A DNA stretch of 43,160 bases from Burkholderiales bacterium (GTDB lineage: Bacteria > Pseudomonadota > Gammaproteobacteria > Burkholderiales > SG8-39): NCBI GenBank assembly GCA_026416295.1, contig JAOAFL010000046.1:1-43160 (forward strand), given 5' to 3'. The translations under genes were made by a program, and so were the position numbers. Within the stretch, counting starts at the first letter, position 1. Each line of letters begins with the position of its first letter. Below, piece after piece: positions 1 through 9,211 of this stretch. The notes under the pieces are model-generated. The model was not told where the DNA came from and made no database searches. It saw nothing but the letters and a program-made list of their open reading frames with translations.

Positions 1-18
1 CCGCTCTGCCACCCTTCC
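1..18 (-). tRNA. tRNA-Ser, 5' end only (cut by window edge)
   Basis: Read on the minus strand from position 18, the sequence is GGAAGGGTGGCAGAGCGG. This looks like the acceptor strand and the start of the D-arm of a class II tRNA-Ser (acceptor GGAAGGG, T8, then the GGCAGAGCGG D-arm pattern). The anticodon and the rest lie outside the window, so the isoacceptor cannot be named. With only 18 nt visible, this is a pattern match and not a folded structure. Confidence 0.5.
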
Positions 19-60
19 GCAGCCCCTGCCTTCGTTCGCCTTCCGGTTTTGGCGTCGGCA

Positions 61-89
61 TCACCTTGTGCGCTGCGCGCAAAAGGTGA
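61..89. repeat. Inverted repeat in the 5' intergenic region
   Basis: TCACCTT (61-67) pairs with AAGGTGA (83-89), and the stem continues imperfectly inward through GTGCGC and GCGCGC. It lies between the partial tRNA-Ser and the Bax-inhibitor gene. There is no T-run on either side, so it is not a classical intrinsic terminator. The rest of 19-242 holds no gene that I can support. Confidence 0.35.
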
Positions 90-242
90 GCCGCCGCGGG
101 CCGGCTCGCCCTGCCTCCCGAATCCCCTCCGGGCCCGCCCGATTTTATCCACCGGCGACGCCGGGGCTGCCAGCACGCGCGGCCGTCATCGAAACTTCGG
201 CCGATTCTGGTAGTCTTAACGGCGACAAACAGGAGGAAACCG

Positions 243-953
243 ATGGAACCCTATCGCCGCAACGAAGGCCTGTACGGTACGGTCGCCCTGCCGCAGGAGG
301 CCGTGCTCGCCCCGCAGGCGCAGAAAGTCCTGCGGAACACGTACCTGCTTCTCGCGCTCACGATGGTGCCGACGGTCGCTGGCGCCTGGCTCGGCATGGC
401 GACCGCCTCGGTGATCGCCTCGGCGCCGGTCGTCAGCTTTTTCGTGATGCTTGCGGCAGTGATCGGGCTGCAGTTCGGCATCGCGCGCTTCCGCAACAGC
501 GTGGTCGGCATCGGGCTGCTGTTTGCGATGACGGGGCTGCTCGGCTGGTTCCTCGGGCCCCTGCTCAACGCCGCGCTTTCGCTCAAGAACGGCGCCCAGC
601 TCGTCGGCTATGCCGCCGCGGGCACTGGCGCCGTCTTCGTCGGCATGGCGGCGATCGCGACGACGACGAAGCGCGATTTCAGCTTCATGGGCAAGTTCCT
701 CTTCGTCGGCATGATCGTGCTGCTCGCGGCGATCGTCGCGAACCTGTTCCTTCAGATTCCGGCGCTCGCGCTGACGATCTCGAGCCTCGTGATCGTGGTG
801 TTCTCGCTTTTCCTGCTGCACGATCTTTCGCGGATCGTCACCGGCGGCGAGACGAACTACCTGATCGCCGCGACCGGCGTCTATCTGAGCCTCTTCAACA
901 TTTTCGCGAACCTGCTGCAGCTGCTGATGGCGTTCACGGGCGAGCGCGACTAA
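243..953 (+). CDS. Bax inhibitor-1/YccA family inner-membrane protein
   Basis: The 236-residue protein is almost wholly hydrophobic after a roughly 30-residue N-terminal tail, with about seven predicted transmembrane segments. This is the size and layout of bacterial BI-1/YccA (UPF0005) proteins. In E. coli, YccA binds and modulates the membrane protease FtsH; other members act as pH-gated Ca2+ leak channels. The C-terminal part (TGVYLSLFNIFANLLQLL) is the family's most recognisable stretch. The ATG at 243 follows AGGAGG with good spacing, which fixes the start. The gene is monocistronic: an intrinsic terminator follows and the next gene converges. Family assignment is secure; the specific role is inference. 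Confidence 0.93.
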   Translation: MEPYRRNEGLYGTVALPQEAVLAPQAQKVLRNTYLLLALTMVPTVAGAWLGMATASVIASAPVVSFFVMLAAVIGLQFGIARFRNSVVGIGLLFAMTGLLGWFLGPLLNAALSLKNGAQLVGYAAAGTGAVFVGMAAIATTTKRDFSFMGKFLFVGMIVLLAAIVANLFLQIPALALTISSLVIVVFSLFLLHDLSRIVTGGETNYLIAATGVYLSLFNIFANLLQLLMAFTGERD

Positions 954-971
954 GACGCTGTTGCCCCTACG

Positions 972-1003
972 GAAGGCGCCTGCGGGCGCCTTCTTTGTTT
1001 TCC
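972..1003 (+). terminator. Rho-independent terminator after the BI-1 gene
   Basis: GAAGGCGCC (972-980), loop TGCG, GGCGCCTTC (985-993), then TTTGTTTT: a 9-bp GC-rich stem followed by a T-run on the plus strand. It lies 19 nt after the BI-1 stop codon. The minus strand lacks a T-run, so the hairpin terminates only the plus-strand gene efficiently. Confidence 0.88.
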
Positions 1004-1010
1004 GCGCACG

Positions 1011-1649
1011 CTAGCGCGCGATCGTGCCGCGCACGAGCTCGGCCATCGCCGCGGCCGCGTCGCTCCCTTCGCCGCGCAACCCGTCGACGACGCCCGCGCG
1101 ATCCGCGGCGGTGCGATTCTGGCTCGCCTTCCACTTGCCGGCGAGGCTCGTCACCGTCAGCTCGACGCCGACGATCGCCTCGAGCATCCGTTCGACGTAG
1201 TCGGCGGGCGCATCGCCGACCGTCCAGGGCGCCGCGCGTCCGGCCTCGTGCCGGTCGGTGAGCCGTTCGACGAGCGCGCGCAGCCACGCCCGGTCCTCGA
1301 TCGCGCGCAGCGTGCCGCGCGCGTGCACGACGGCGTAGTTCCAGGTCGGCACGACCTTTCCGTGCTCCCGTTTCGACGGGTACCACGACGGCGAAACGTA
1401 GGCCTGCGGGCCCTGAAAGATGGCGAGCGCGCGGGGCTCGCGCGACAGCCCGCGCCAGAGCGGATTGGCGCGCGCGACGTGCGCCCGCAGCGTGCCGAAC
1501 GGCGCGGGCGCCGGGTCGAGCTCGAACGGGATGTGGTTCGCCTCCGGTCCCTCCGGGCCGAGCGTGACGAGCGTACCGAGCGGAAAGGCGCGAATGAGCG
1601 CGTGCAGGACCGCGACGCGCGTCTCGGCGAAATGGTCGGGCAGGTACAT
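1011..1649 (-). CDS. PaiB-like FMN-binding negative transcriptional regulator family protein
   Basis: The 212-residue protein begins MYLPDHFAE and contains the family's signature stretch around residues 84-113 (YVSPSWYPSK, then VPTWNYAVVHARG). That is the FMN-binding split-barrel core of the PaiB family (COG2808). Bacillus PaiB is linked to repression of sporulation and protease genes; in proteobacteria the biochemical role is unclear and a flavin-dependent or detoxifying function is possible. The reading frame stays open upstream of 1649, but those residues are antisense-like Arg/Ser-rich sequence, so the ATG at 1649 is chosen. It lies 28 nt after rlmD, probably at the end of the same transcript, with only a weak ribosome binding site. 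Confidence 0.85.
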   Translation of the reverse strand: MYLPDHFAETRVAVLHALIRAFPLGTLVTLGPEGPEANHIPFELDPAPAPFGTLRAHVARANPLWRGLSREPRALAIFQGPQAYVSPSWYPSKREHGKVVPTWNYAVVHARGTLRAIEDRAWLRALVERLTDRHEAGRAAPWTVGDAPADYVERMLEAIVGVELTVTSLAGKWKASQNRTAADRAGVVDGLRGEGSDAAAAMAELVRGTIAR

Positions 1650-1677
1650 GCCGGGATTGTGCCGCAACCGCGCGGGC

Positions 1678-2988
1678 TCAGGTTCGCTCGAACAGGCACA
1701 CGGACTCGACGTGCGCGGTGTGCGGGAACATGTTGACCACGCCGGCGGCCACCAGCCGGAAGCCCTTGACGTTGACGAGGACGTTCGCATCGCGCGCGAG
1801 CGTCGCAGGGTCGCACGAGACGTAGACGATCCGGCGCGGCCAGGCATCCGGCAGCGCGTTCACGACCGCGATCGCGCCCTCGCGCGGCGGATCGAGGAGC
1901 AGTTTCTCGAACCGCCCGAAACGCGCGAGCGCAGGCCGCGCGAGGTCCGCCGTTTCGAACTGCGCGACGAGACCGTTTGCGCGCGCATTCTCCCGCGCGC
2001 GCTCGACGAGCGCCGCGTTCGCCTCGAGGCCGAGCACCGCGGCGCCGGCGCGCGCAAGCGGCAAGGCGAAGTTGCCGAGCCCGCAGTAGAGGTCCGCGAT
2101 ACGCTCGCCCGGCTTCGGGTCGAGCAGCCGCACGGCGCGCGAAACGAGCACGCGGTTCACGCCCGCGTTCACCTGCGTGAAATCGGTCGGCGCAAAGCGG
2201 ATGCGCACGCCGAATTCCGGCAGGTCGTAGTAGAGCGGATCCGGATCCACCGGGTGCAAGGGGTGCGCGGTCTGCGGCCCGCCCGGCTGCAGCCACACGG
2301 CGACGCCGTACGCGTCGGCGAATCGCCGCAGCGCGGCGAGGTCCTCGGCGCCGAGCGGATCGAGATGCCGGAAGACGAGCGCGACGGCGGCGTCGCCCAC
2401 CGCCACCTCGATCTGCGGCAGCCGGGCGCGCGCAGCGAGCCCTCCGACCAGCTCGCGCAGCGGCACGATGAGCGACGAGACCGGCGGCGCGAGCACCGCG
2501 CAGCTGCGCAGCTCGGCGATGTAGCTCGAGGCGCGCTCGTGAAACCCGACGAGCACGCCGCCCTTTTTTTCCACCAACCGCACCGCGAGGCGCGCGCGAC
2601 GCCGATAGCCCCACTCCGCGCCGTAGACGATCGGCATCATCGTCTCGGGGCGTACCCGGCCGATGCGCGCGAGCGCGTCTTCCAACCAGCGCTGCTTGGC
2701 CGCCATCTGGGTGCGCGCGTCCGCGTGCTGGAGCGCGCAGCCGCCGCAGCGCGCAAAGTGCGGGCAGGGCGGCTCGCGCCGGCCGGCGGCGGCAGCGAGC
2801 ACGGTCCGAACGCGCGCGAGCGAAAAGCGCCGCCGCGCGCGTACCGGCTCCGCCTCGACGGTTTCGCCGGCGAGCGCCCCCTCGACGAACACGACCTTGC
2901 CGGCGGCGTCGCGCGCGACGCCGCGTCCGCCGGCGTCCAGCGCCTGGACGTTCAGCCGCTCCAACGCGAAAGGAACTCCCGCGACCAC
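1678..2988 (-). CDS. rlmD: 23S rRNA (uracil-1939-C5)-methyltransferase RlmD
   Basis: This enzyme uses SAM to methylate U1939 of 23S rRNA. The protein has an N-terminal TRAM-like domain (about 1-65), then a cysteine cluster (CPHFARCGGC) and a later Cys (LRSCAV) that together ligate the family's 4Fe-4S cluster. The C-terminal Rossmann methyltransferase domain carries DLYCGLGNFALPLA, LLDPPREGA and the catalytic-Cys motif SCDPATLARD. The length (436 aa from the proposed start) is very close to E. coli RlmD. There is no ATG in the right place. I chose GTG at 2988, preceded by AAGG, which overlaps the upstream exonuclease gene by 37 nt; TTG at 2964 is an alternative. Confidence 0.92.
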   Translation of the reverse strand: MVAGVPFALERLNVQALDAGGRGVARDAAGKVVFVEGALAGETVEAEPVRARRRFSLARVRTVLAAAAGRREPPCPHFARCGGCALQHADARTQMAAKQRWLEDALARIGRVRPETMMPIVYGAEWGYRRRARLAVRLVEKKGGVLVGFHERASSYIAELRSCAVLAPPVSSLIVPLRELVGGLAARARLPQIEVAVGDAAVALVFRHLDPLGAEDLAALRRFADAYGVAVWLQPGGPQTAHPLHPVDPDPLYYDLPEFGVRIRFAPTDFTQVNAGVNRVLVSRAVRLLDPKPGERIADLYCGLGNFALPLARAGAAVLGLEANAALVERARENARANGLVAQFETADLARPALARFGRFEKLLLDPPREGAIAVVNALPDAWPRRIVYVSCDPATLARDANVLVNVKGFRLVAAGVVNMFPHTAHVESVCLFERT

Positions 2989-3728
2989 GGCGCCTTGTGC
3001 CGCTCGAGCGCCTCGCGCACGAGCGCGCACTCGCGGCGATGGGATTTTTCGTCGAGTGCCCCGCGCAGCAGCTGAAACCGCAGCCAGAGAAGGTACGTGT
3101 TCACCGTGTCCGCCTCGCAGTAGGCGCGGATGTCGGCGATGCGGCCGGCGCGGTACGCCTCCCAGACGCCCGCGCCGCCGACGCCGATCTTGCCTGGCAG
3201 CCCCGCAAGCTGCGCCACCTCGTCGAGCGGCGCGTTGTTGCGCGGCTGATAGAGCGCGAGCACGTCCATCAGGTCCACGTGCCGGCCGTGATAGCGCGAG
3301 ACGTAATTGTTGAAGCGGAACTCGCGGTCGTCTTCGCCCTGATCCCAGAATTTCGCCGCGCGCACGCCGTGCACGAGCGCCCGGTGCGCGAGCACCGCCA
3401 GATCGAAGCCGCCGCCGTTCCAGGACACGAGTTGCGGCACGTAGCGCTCGATGCCGTCGAAGAACCGCTGAATCGCCTCGCGCTCGCCGACCTCCGGCTC
3501 GCCGAGCGAAAAGATTCTCAGCCCTTCGCCCTCGCGCAGCACGCACGAAATCACCGCCACACGGTGCAGATGCGACGGCAGAAAATCGTTTCCGGTCTGC
3601 GCCCGGCGCCGCTGGAACGCGACCTCGGCGACTTCGGCGTCGGGAAGCGTGACCGGCAGGCCGTACAGCCGCCGGATGCCGTCGCAGTCGGGAACCGTCT
3701 CGATGTCGAAGGCGAGGACCGGGGTCAC
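2952..3728 (-). CDS. Predicted 3'-5' exonuclease, PolB-like DEDDy family
   Basis: The 258-residue protein begins MTPVLAFDIETVPD, giving the ExoI motif (D8, E10). The ExoII motif follows at VSWNGGGFD and an ExoIII-like YCEADTVNTY near residue 208. This is the arrangement of the stand-alone exonuclease family related to the proofreading domain of DNA polymerase B (PF10108). Such proteins are expected to trim 3' ends of DNA or RNA; no physiological role is settled. Translation starts at GTG 3728 with AGGA upstream. It overlaps rlmD by 37 nt, so the two are translationally linked. Confidence 0.88.
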   Translation of the reverse strand: MTPVLAFDIETVPDCDGIRRLYGLPVTLPDAEVAEVAFQRRRAQTGNDFLPSHLHRVAVISCVLREGEGLRIFSLGEPEVGEREAIQRFFDGIERYVPQLVSWNGGGFDLAVLAHRALVHGVRAAKFWDQGEDDREFRFNNYVSRYHGRHVDLMDVLALYQPRNNAPLDEVAQLAGLPGKIGVGGAGVWEAYRAGRIADIRAYCEADTVNTYLLWLRFQLLRGALDEKSHRRECALVREALERHKAPWSREFLSRWSG

Positions 3729-3768
3729 CGCGCAATCCTACCTGCCGCACGCGCAAGGCGGGACAGGC

Positions 3769-3792
3769 GAACGGCCCCTCGGCCGGCCGTTC
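3769..3792 (-). repeat. Hairpin downstream of cysM, possible terminator
   Basis: GAACGGCC (3769-3776) and GGCCGTTC (3785-3792) form an 8-bp stem with an 8-nt GC-rich loop, 33 nt beyond the cysM stop codon. No T-run follows on the minus strand, so it could act only with Rho or as a 3'-end stabiliser. Confidence 0.4.
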
Positions 3793-3824
3793 GCAACGGC
3801 ATTCGCATGCGCCGGGACACACGC

Positions 3825-4721
3825 TCAGTCGGGAAACACGCCGGTCGAGAGATAGCGATCGCCGCGGTCGCACACGATCGTGACGATGACGGCATTCGCG
3901 AGTTCGCGCGCGATGCGCAGCGCGACCGCCATCGCGCCGCCGGAGGAGATCCCGGCGAAGATGCCCTCTTCGCGCGCCAGGCGCCGCGCCATCTCCTCGG
4001 CCTCGGCCTGACTGACGTACTCGAGCCGGTCCACCCGCGCCGGTTCGTAGATTTTCGGCAGGTACGCCTCGGGCCACTTGCGGATCCCGGGAATCTGCGA
4101 ACCTTCCTCCGGCTGGCAGCCGATCACCTGGATCGCCGGATTCTTCTCCTTGAAAAAGCGCGAGCAGCCCATGATCGTTCCGGTGGTGCCCATCGAGGAA
4201 ACGAAGTGCGTGATTCTGCCTTCGGTGTCGCGCCAGATTTCGGGGCCGGTGCCTTCGTAGTGCGCGAGCGGATTGTCGGGGTTGGCGAACTGATCGAGCA
4301 TCACGCCCTTGCCTTCGCGTACCATCTGTTCGGCGAGATCGCGGGCCGCCTCCATGCCTCCGGTCTTCGGCGTGAGGATGATCTCGGCGCCGAAGGCGCG
4401 CATCGTCTGGCGGCGCTCGACCGAGAGGTGCTCCGGCATGATGAGAATCATGCGGTAGCCGCGGATCGCGGCCGCCATCGCGAGCGCGATGCCGGTGTTG
4501 CCCGAGGTGGGCTCGATCAGCGTGTCGCCCGGCCGGATCGCGCCGCGCGCCTCGGCGCGCCGGATCATCGAGATCGCCGGCCGGTCCTTGACCGAGCCGG
4601 CCGGGTTGTTGCCCTCCAGCTTCGCGAGGATCGTGTTGCCGCGGCGCGCGTTTTCCTCACCCGGCAGGCGCTGCAGCCGCACGAGCGGCGTGTTGCCGAT
4701 GAAGTCCTCGATCGTACGCAT
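3825..4721 (-). CDS. cysM: Cysteine synthase B (O-acetylserine/thiosulfate sulfhydrylase)
   Basis: This PLP enzyme makes cysteine from O-acetylserine and sulfide or, in the CysM branch, S-sulfocysteine from thiosulfate. In the 298-residue protein the PLP lysine lies in EGNNPAGSVKDRPA, the wording typical of CysM and not CysK. The substrate loop is PTSGNTGIA and the phosphate-binding loop is GTTGTIMG. The ATG at 4721 overlaps the hldD stop codon (ATGA), so the genes are translationally coupled. It is the last gene of the run from cmk, followed by a hairpin and a gap of 96 nt. Confidence 0.95.
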   Translation of the reverse strand: MRTIEDFIGNTPLVRLQRLPGEENARRGNTILAKLEGNNPAGSVKDRPAISMIRRAEARGAIRPGDTLIEPTSGNTGIALAMAAAIRGYRMILIMPEHLSVERRQTMRAFGAEIILTPKTGGMEAARDLAEQMVREGKGVMLDQFANPDNPLAHYEGTGPEIWRDTEGRITHFVSSMGTTGTIMGCSRFFKEKNPAIQVIGCQPEEGSQIPGIRKWPEAYLPKIYEPARVDRLEYVSQAEAEEMARRLAREEGIFAGISSGGAMAVALRIARELANAVIVTIVCDRGDRYLSTGVFPD

Positions 4722-5704
4722 CAGCGTCCCTCCTCGAGTTCCCGTACGTAGGCGGCGACGCCCTCCTCGACGGGCATGAACCGCGCGCTGTAGCCCGCCT
4801 CGCGCAGGCGCGCGAGATCGGCTTCGGTATAGGCCTGGTAGCGCTCGAGAAGCTGCGCGGGAAACGGCACGTACTCGATCAGCCCCTCGCGCGCGAGTTC
4901 CGCCGCCGTGCAGCTCGTGCCGCGCACCGTGTTGATCACCGCGGCGGCGACGGCGTTGAAGCTTTGCGCGCGCCCGGAGCCGCAGTTGAAGATGCCCGAG
5001 ACGTCGCGCCGCTCGAGAAAGAACAGGTTCACGCGCACCGCATCGTCGACGTGGACAAAGTCGCGTCGCTGCTCGCCGTCGCCGTAGCCGTGCGAGCCGA
5101 CGAAGAGCTTCACCCTGCCTTCGGTGCGCAGCTGCCGCCAGGCGTGGTACGCGACCGAGGCCATGCGCCCCTTGTGCGCCTCGCCGGGCCCGTAGACGTT
5201 GAAGTAGCGCAGCCCGACGACCTGCGCGGTGCGCGCGGGGAGCGTGCGCCGCACGTACTGGTCGAAGAGGAATTTCGAGTAGCCGTACACGTTGAGCGGG
5301 CGCTCGCAGGCGCGTTCCTCGACGAACGCGCGCCCGGCGCCGTAGACCGCGGCCGAGGAGGCGTAGAGCATCGGCACCTCCTCTTCCTGCGCCCAGTCGA
5401 GGAGCGCCTTCGAGTACTGGTAGTTGTTCTCCATCACGTAGCGTCCGTCCGGATGCATCGTATCGGAGCAAGCGCCCTGGTGCAGCAACGCCTCGATCGA
5501 GCCGTCGAAGTGCCCCGCGGTTAGCCGCGCGAGGAACTCGCGCTTGTCCATGTAGTCCTCGATGTCGAGCGCCGCGAGGTTCGCGACTTTCGCCGGATTC
5601 TCCAGGTTGTCCACCGCGAGGATCTCGGTGACGCCGGCCTCGTTCAGGGCCCGCACCAGCCGCGAGCCGATGAATCCGGCAGCGCCGGTGACGACAGTGC
5701 GCAT
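4721..5704 (-). CDS. hldD: ADP-L-glycero-D-manno-heptose 6-epimerase
   Basis: This extended short-chain dehydrogenase converts ADP-D-glycero- to ADP-L-glycero-manno-heptose, the precursor of the LPS inner core. The 327-residue protein starts with the NAD(P)-binding motif VTGAAGFIGSRLV, carries the catalytic YGYSK (Tyr and Lys) near the middle and has LRYFNVYGPGE. It lies 12 nt after the heptose kinase gene and overlaps cysM by 1 nt. It is slightly longer than the E. coli enzyme (310 aa). Confidence 0.96.
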   Translation of the reverse strand: MRTVVTGAAGFIGSRLVRALNEAGVTEILAVDNLENPAKVANLAALDIEDYMDKREFLARLTAGHFDGSIEALLHQGACSDTMHPDGRYVMENNYQYSKALLDWAQEEEVPMLYASSAAVYGAGRAFVEERACERPLNVYGYSKFLFDQYVRRTLPARTAQVVGLRYFNVYGPGEAHKGRMASVAYHAWRQLRTEGRVKLFVGSHGYGDGEQRRDFVHVDDAVRVNLFFLERRDVSGIFNCGSGRAQSFNAVAAAVINTVRGTSCTAAELAREGLIEYVPFPAQLLERYQAYTEADLARLREAGYSARFMPVEEGVAAYVRELEEGR

Positions 5705-5716
5705 GCGACCTCCGTT

Positions 5717-6685
5717 CTATGGCGTTGCGAACAGTTCCTCGCGCGTGACGACCGCGGTGCCGAGCTTCGTGACCTTGATGCCGCCGGCGCGGTTGGCAAG
5801 GCGCACCGCCTGCGCCAGCGGCACGCCGGCAGCGAGCATTACGCCGAGGGTGGCGATCACCGTGTCGCCGGCGCCGCTCACGTCGTAGACCTCGCGCCGG
5901 TCGGCCGGCACGTGCAGCGCGCCCTCGGGGCGATAAAGGGTCATGCCCTCCTCGCCGCGGGTGACGAGCAGCGCCTCGAGCGCGAGCGCGCGGCGCAGGC
6001 GCTCGGCGCGCCGCGCGAGGTCGCGCTCGTCCTTCCACGCGCCGGTCACCGCGCGAAGCTCCGCGGTATTCGGCGTGACGACGGTCGCGCCCCGGTAACG
6101 CGACCAGTCGTCGCCCTTGGGATCGACGAGCACGCGGCGGCCGGCCGCGCGCGCAAGGCGAATCATGCGCGCGATGTGCGCGAGCCCCCCCTTGCCGTAG
6201 TCCGAAAGGATCACCAGGTCGCAGCGCGCCACCGCGGTCGCGAAGTCGGCGAGCTTCGCCGCGAGCACCTCGTGCGAGGGCGGCGTCTCGAAATCGACCC
6301 GCAGCAGCTGCTGGCGGCGGCCGATCACGCGCAGCTTCTGCGTGGTGCGGATCGCGCGGTCGACGTGGAACCCGACCTCGACGCCGGCGCGTTCCACGAG
6401 TTCGCGCAGCCGCTCGCCCTCGGGGTCGTCGCCGATCACCGAAAGCAGCGTCGTGCGCGCACCGAGCGCCGCGCAGTTCGCCGCGACGTTCGCCGCGCCG
6501 CCCGCGCGCGTCTCCTCGCGGGTAAAGAGCACGATCGGCACCGGCGCCTCGGGCGAGATGCGGGTCGCCTCGCCGTGCCAGTAACGGTCGAGCATCACGT
6601 CGCCCACGACGAGCACGCGGGTGCGCGCAGTGTCCGGAATGCGGCCGCGGCGCGCGGACGCGCGCAGGCGGGCGGCAGCGTTCAT
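5717..6685 (-). CDS. rfaE1: D-glycero-beta-D-manno-heptose-7-phosphate kinase (kinase domain only)
   Basis: This ribokinase/PfkB-family kinase phosphorylates heptose 7-phosphate at C1 in ADP-heptose synthesis. The 322-residue protein has [20 protein letters not shown] near the N-terminus, the GGAANVA substrate-binding glycines and the C-terminal anion hole and catalytic base in [11 protein letters not shown]. In E. coli the kinase is fused to an adenylyltransferase (HldE); here the protein stops after the kinase, so the split form is used. The adenylyltransferase (rfaE2/hldC) is not in the window. The ATG at 6685 overlaps the ugd stop (ATGA). Confidence 0.94.
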   Translation of the reverse strand: MNAAARLRASARRGRIPDTARTRVLVVGDVMLDRYWHGEATRISPEAPVPIVLFTREETRAGGAANVAANCAALGARTTLLSVIGDDPEGERLRELVERAGVEVGFHVDRAIRTTQKLRVIGRRQQLLRVDFETPPSHEVLAAKLADFATAVARCDLVILSDYGKGGLAHIARMIRLARAAGRRVLVDPKGDDWSRYRGATVVTPNTAELRAVTGAWKDERDLARRAERLRRALALEALLVTRGEEGMTLYRPEGALHVPADRREVYDVSGAGDTVIATLGVMLAAGVPLAQAVRLANRAGGIKVTKLGTAVVTREELFATP

Positions 6686-8007
6686 GCGGCGCGCCCGATG
6701 CCGTGGTACTCGAACCCGCTGCGGCGCAGCGCCTGCGGGTCGTACAGGTTGCGCCCGTCGAAGATCACCGGCGTCTTCAGCCGCCGTCGCAGCTCGGCGA
6801 AATCCGGGCTGCGGAACTCCTGCCACTCGGTGACGACGACGAGCGCGTCGCAGCCCTCGAGCGCCTCGAGCGCGGCCTCGACGATCTCGACGCCGGGTGT
6901 CGCGGCGAACAGCCGCCGGGCCTCGGCGCCGGCGGCCGGGTCGTAGGCGCGAACCGCGGCGCCCGCCTCGAGCAGATCCGCGACGAGCGCGCGGCTCGGC
7001 GCCTCGCGCATGTCGTCGGTGCCGGGCTTGAACGCGAGCCCCCAGAGCGCGAAGCGCAGCCCCTCGAGCCGCGCGCCGAAGCGGCGCCGGATCTTCGCCG
7101 CGAGCACGCGCTTTTGCGCCTCGTTCGCCTGCGCGGCGGCGGCGACCACGCGCAGCGCACAGCCGGCTTGCTGGGCGGTGGCGAGGAGCGCGCGCAAGTC
7201 CTTCGGAAAGCACGAGCCGCCGAACCCCGCGCCGGCGTAGAGAAAATGGGTGCCGATGCGCGGGTCGGCGCCGATCGCGCGCCGGATTTCCTCGATGTCC
7301 GCACCGAGCGCCTCGGCGAGGTTCGCCAGTTCGTTCATGAACGAGATGCGCGTCGCGAGCATCGCGTTCGCGGCGTACTTCGCCAGTTCCGCCGAGCGCA
7401 CGCTCGTCACCATCAGCCGCTCGCGGTTGCGCTGAAAGGGCGCGTAGAGTTCGCGCAGCAGCGCGGTCGCGCGCTCGTCCTCGGAGCCGACGAGGATGCG
7501 GTCCGGTCGCATGAAGTCCTCGACCGCGCCGCCCTCCTTCAGGAACTCCGGGTTCGAGACGACGCTGAACTCGTGCGCCGCGCCGCGCCGCGCGAGTTCC
7601 TCGGCGATCGCCTCGCGCACGCGGTCGCAGGTGCCGACCGGCACGGTCGATTTCACCGCGATCGCGCGGTAACCGTCCATGTGGCGGCCGATCGCGCGCG
7701 CCGCGGCGAACACGTGCGCGAGGTCCGCGGCACCGTTTTCGTCCGGCGGCGTACCGACCGCGATCAGCTGCACCACGCCGTGCGCGGCTCCGGCCGCCGC
7801 GTCGGTCGTGAACGCGAGCCGGCCCGCTGCGCGGTTACGCGCAACGAGCGGCTCGAGACCCGGCTCGTAGATCGGCACGCGGCCCCCCTCGAGCGCCGCG
7901 ACCTTCGCCGCGTCGACGTCCACGCAGAGCACGCGGTTCCCCATTTCGGCGAGGCAGGCGCCCGTCACCAGTCCGACGTAGCCGGTGCCGAAGATGCTGA
8001 CGTTCAT
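6682..8007 (-). CDS. ugd: UDP-glucose 6-dehydrogenase
   Basis: This enzyme oxidises UDP-glucose twice with NAD+ to UDP-glucuronate, used for capsule or lipid A/core modification. The 441-residue protein begins with the Rossmann motif [17 protein letters not shown] and contains the catalytic cysteine in GGSCFPKD. The C-terminal UDP-binding domain includes [19 protein letters not shown]. It sits between lapB (22 nt upstream) and rfaE1 (4-nt overlap), in an envelope-polysaccharide group. Confidence 0.97.
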   Translation of the reverse strand: MNVSIFGTGYVGLVTGACLAEMGNRVLCVDVDAAKVAALEGGRVPIYEPGLEPLVARNRAAGRLAFTTDAAAGAAHGVVQLIAVGTPPDENGAADLAHVFAAARAIGRHMDGYRAIAVKSTVPVGTCDRVREAIAEELARRGAAHEFSVVSNPEFLKEGGAVEDFMRPDRILVGSEDERATALLRELYAPFQRNRERLMVTSVRSAELAKYAANAMLATRISFMNELANLAEALGADIEEIRRAIGADPRIGTHFLYAGAGFGGSCFPKDLRALLATAQQAGCALRVVAAAAQANEAQKRVLAAKIRRRFGARLEGLRFALWGLAFKPGTDDMREAPSRALVADLLEAGAAVRAYDPAAGAEARRLFAATPGVEIVEAALEALEGCDALVVVTEWQEFRSPDFAELRRRLKTPVIFDGRNLYDPQALRRSGFEYHGIGRAA

Positions 8008-8029
8008 TCAGACTCCTCCGAGGTTCCGC

Positions 8030-9211
8030 TCAGGCCGCGAGCTCGAATTCCTCGCTGCGGCGCGGCGGGTAGCTCTCCCAGGCGCCGCAGCCGGGACAAA
8101 GCCAGTGGAACTGCCGCGCCCGAAAACCGCAGCTCTCGCACCGGTAGCGCGCAAGGCGCCGCGTCTGACTGTGCACGAGGTTACGCACGAGTTCCAGATC
8201 GCGGCGCCGCTCGGGGTTCGCGGCAGCGATGATCTGCGCCTCGAGCAGCCGATCCAAGCCGAGCAGCGTCGGATTGCGTCGCAGCTCGTCTCGCACCAGC
8301 CGGTAGGCGGCGTCCGGCCCCTTCGCCTCGAGCGTGCACTGGAACACCGCGTCGAGCAGGTCGAGCGAGGGGTAGCGCTCGAGATAGCCGGCGAGCAGCG
8401 TCAGGCCCTCTTCCAGCCGCCCGGTGTCGCGGTAGGCTTCGAGCAGCCGTTGCGCCACCAGCGCGAGGTACGCCGGATCCTGCGATTCGATGCGCTTCCA
8501 GTGCTCGATCGCGCCGTCGGGATTGCCGGCCGCGCGCTCGAGGTCGCCGAGCGCGAGGCTCGCGCGCACGCAGCGGCGGTTGGTCTCGAGCGCCTCGGAA
8601 AGATACGCGCGCGCCCGCTCCGGACGCGAATGCGTCGTTTCGATCGCGGCGAGCTCGCACAGGAACTGCGCGACCTCGCGCGCGCGCGACACCCCGGTCT
8701 CGTTTTCCAGCCGGCGCGCCATCTCGATCGCCCGGGTCCAGTCCTTTTCCTGCTGGAAGATCTGCAGCAGGCTCGCGCGCGCCTCGGGCGCGTGCGGCCC
8801 CTGCTCGGCGAGCTGCCGGAAGATCTCCTCGGCGCGGTCGAGGATCCCCGCCTTGAGGTAATCCTGGCCGAGTTCGTAGAGCGCCGCGGCGCGCCGCTCG
8901 GGCCCGAGATCGGCACGATCGATCAGATGCCGGTGCATGCGGATCGCGCGGTCGTACTCGCCGCGGCGGCGAAACAGGTTGCCGAGCGCGAAGTGCAGTT
9001 CCACCGTCTCGGGATCCACCTTCACCACTTCGATGAACGCCTCGATCGCCTTGTCGGGCTGTTCGTTCAGCAGGAAGTTGAGGCCGCGGAAATACGAGGC
9101 CGGCAGCGCGCGCGAATCGCGCACGAGATGCTTGATGTCGATGCGGGCAGCGAACCATCCGAGTCCGAACAGGATCGGAATGCCGAGCAGCCACCAGGGC
9201 TCGAACTCCAT
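8030..9211 (-). CDS. lapB: Lipopolysaccharide assembly protein B (LapB/YciM)
   Basis: LapB is an inner-membrane TPR protein that, with FtsH, controls LpxC levels and so LPS synthesis. The 393-residue protein has an N-terminal membrane anchor (about residues 6-21), a long run of TPR helices (starting near FRGLNFLLNEQPDKAIEAF) and a C-terminal rubredoxin-like metal site with two CxxC pairs (CESC and CPGC). All three parts are diagnostic of LapB. Its start ATG immediately follows the lapA stop codon (TGA then ATG). Confidence 0.95.
   Translation of the reverse strand: MEFEPWWLLGIPILFGLGWFAARIDIKHLVRDSRALPASYFRGLNFLLNEQPDKAIEAFIEVVKVDPETVELHFALGNLFRRRGEYDRAIRMHRHLIDRADLGPERRAAALYELGQDYLKAGILDRAEEIFRQLAEQGPHAPEARASLLQIFQQEKDWTRAIEMARRLENETGVSRAREVAQFLCELAAIETTHSRPERARAYLSEALETNRRCVRASLALGDLERAAGNPDGAIEHWKRIESQDPAYLALVAQRLLEAYRDTGRLEEGLTLLAGYLERYPSLDLLDAVFQCTLEAKGPDAAYRLVRDELRRNPTLLGLDRLLEAQIIAAANPERRRDLELVRNLVHSQTRRLARYRCESCGFRARQFHWLCPGCGAWESYPPRRSEEFELAA

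Noticed and set aside
61-89. Terminator for an upstream gene or a riboswitch before the BI-1 gene
   Set aside because: Hairpin without T-run, no known aptamer pattern, and the neighbour to the left is a tRNA on the other strand.
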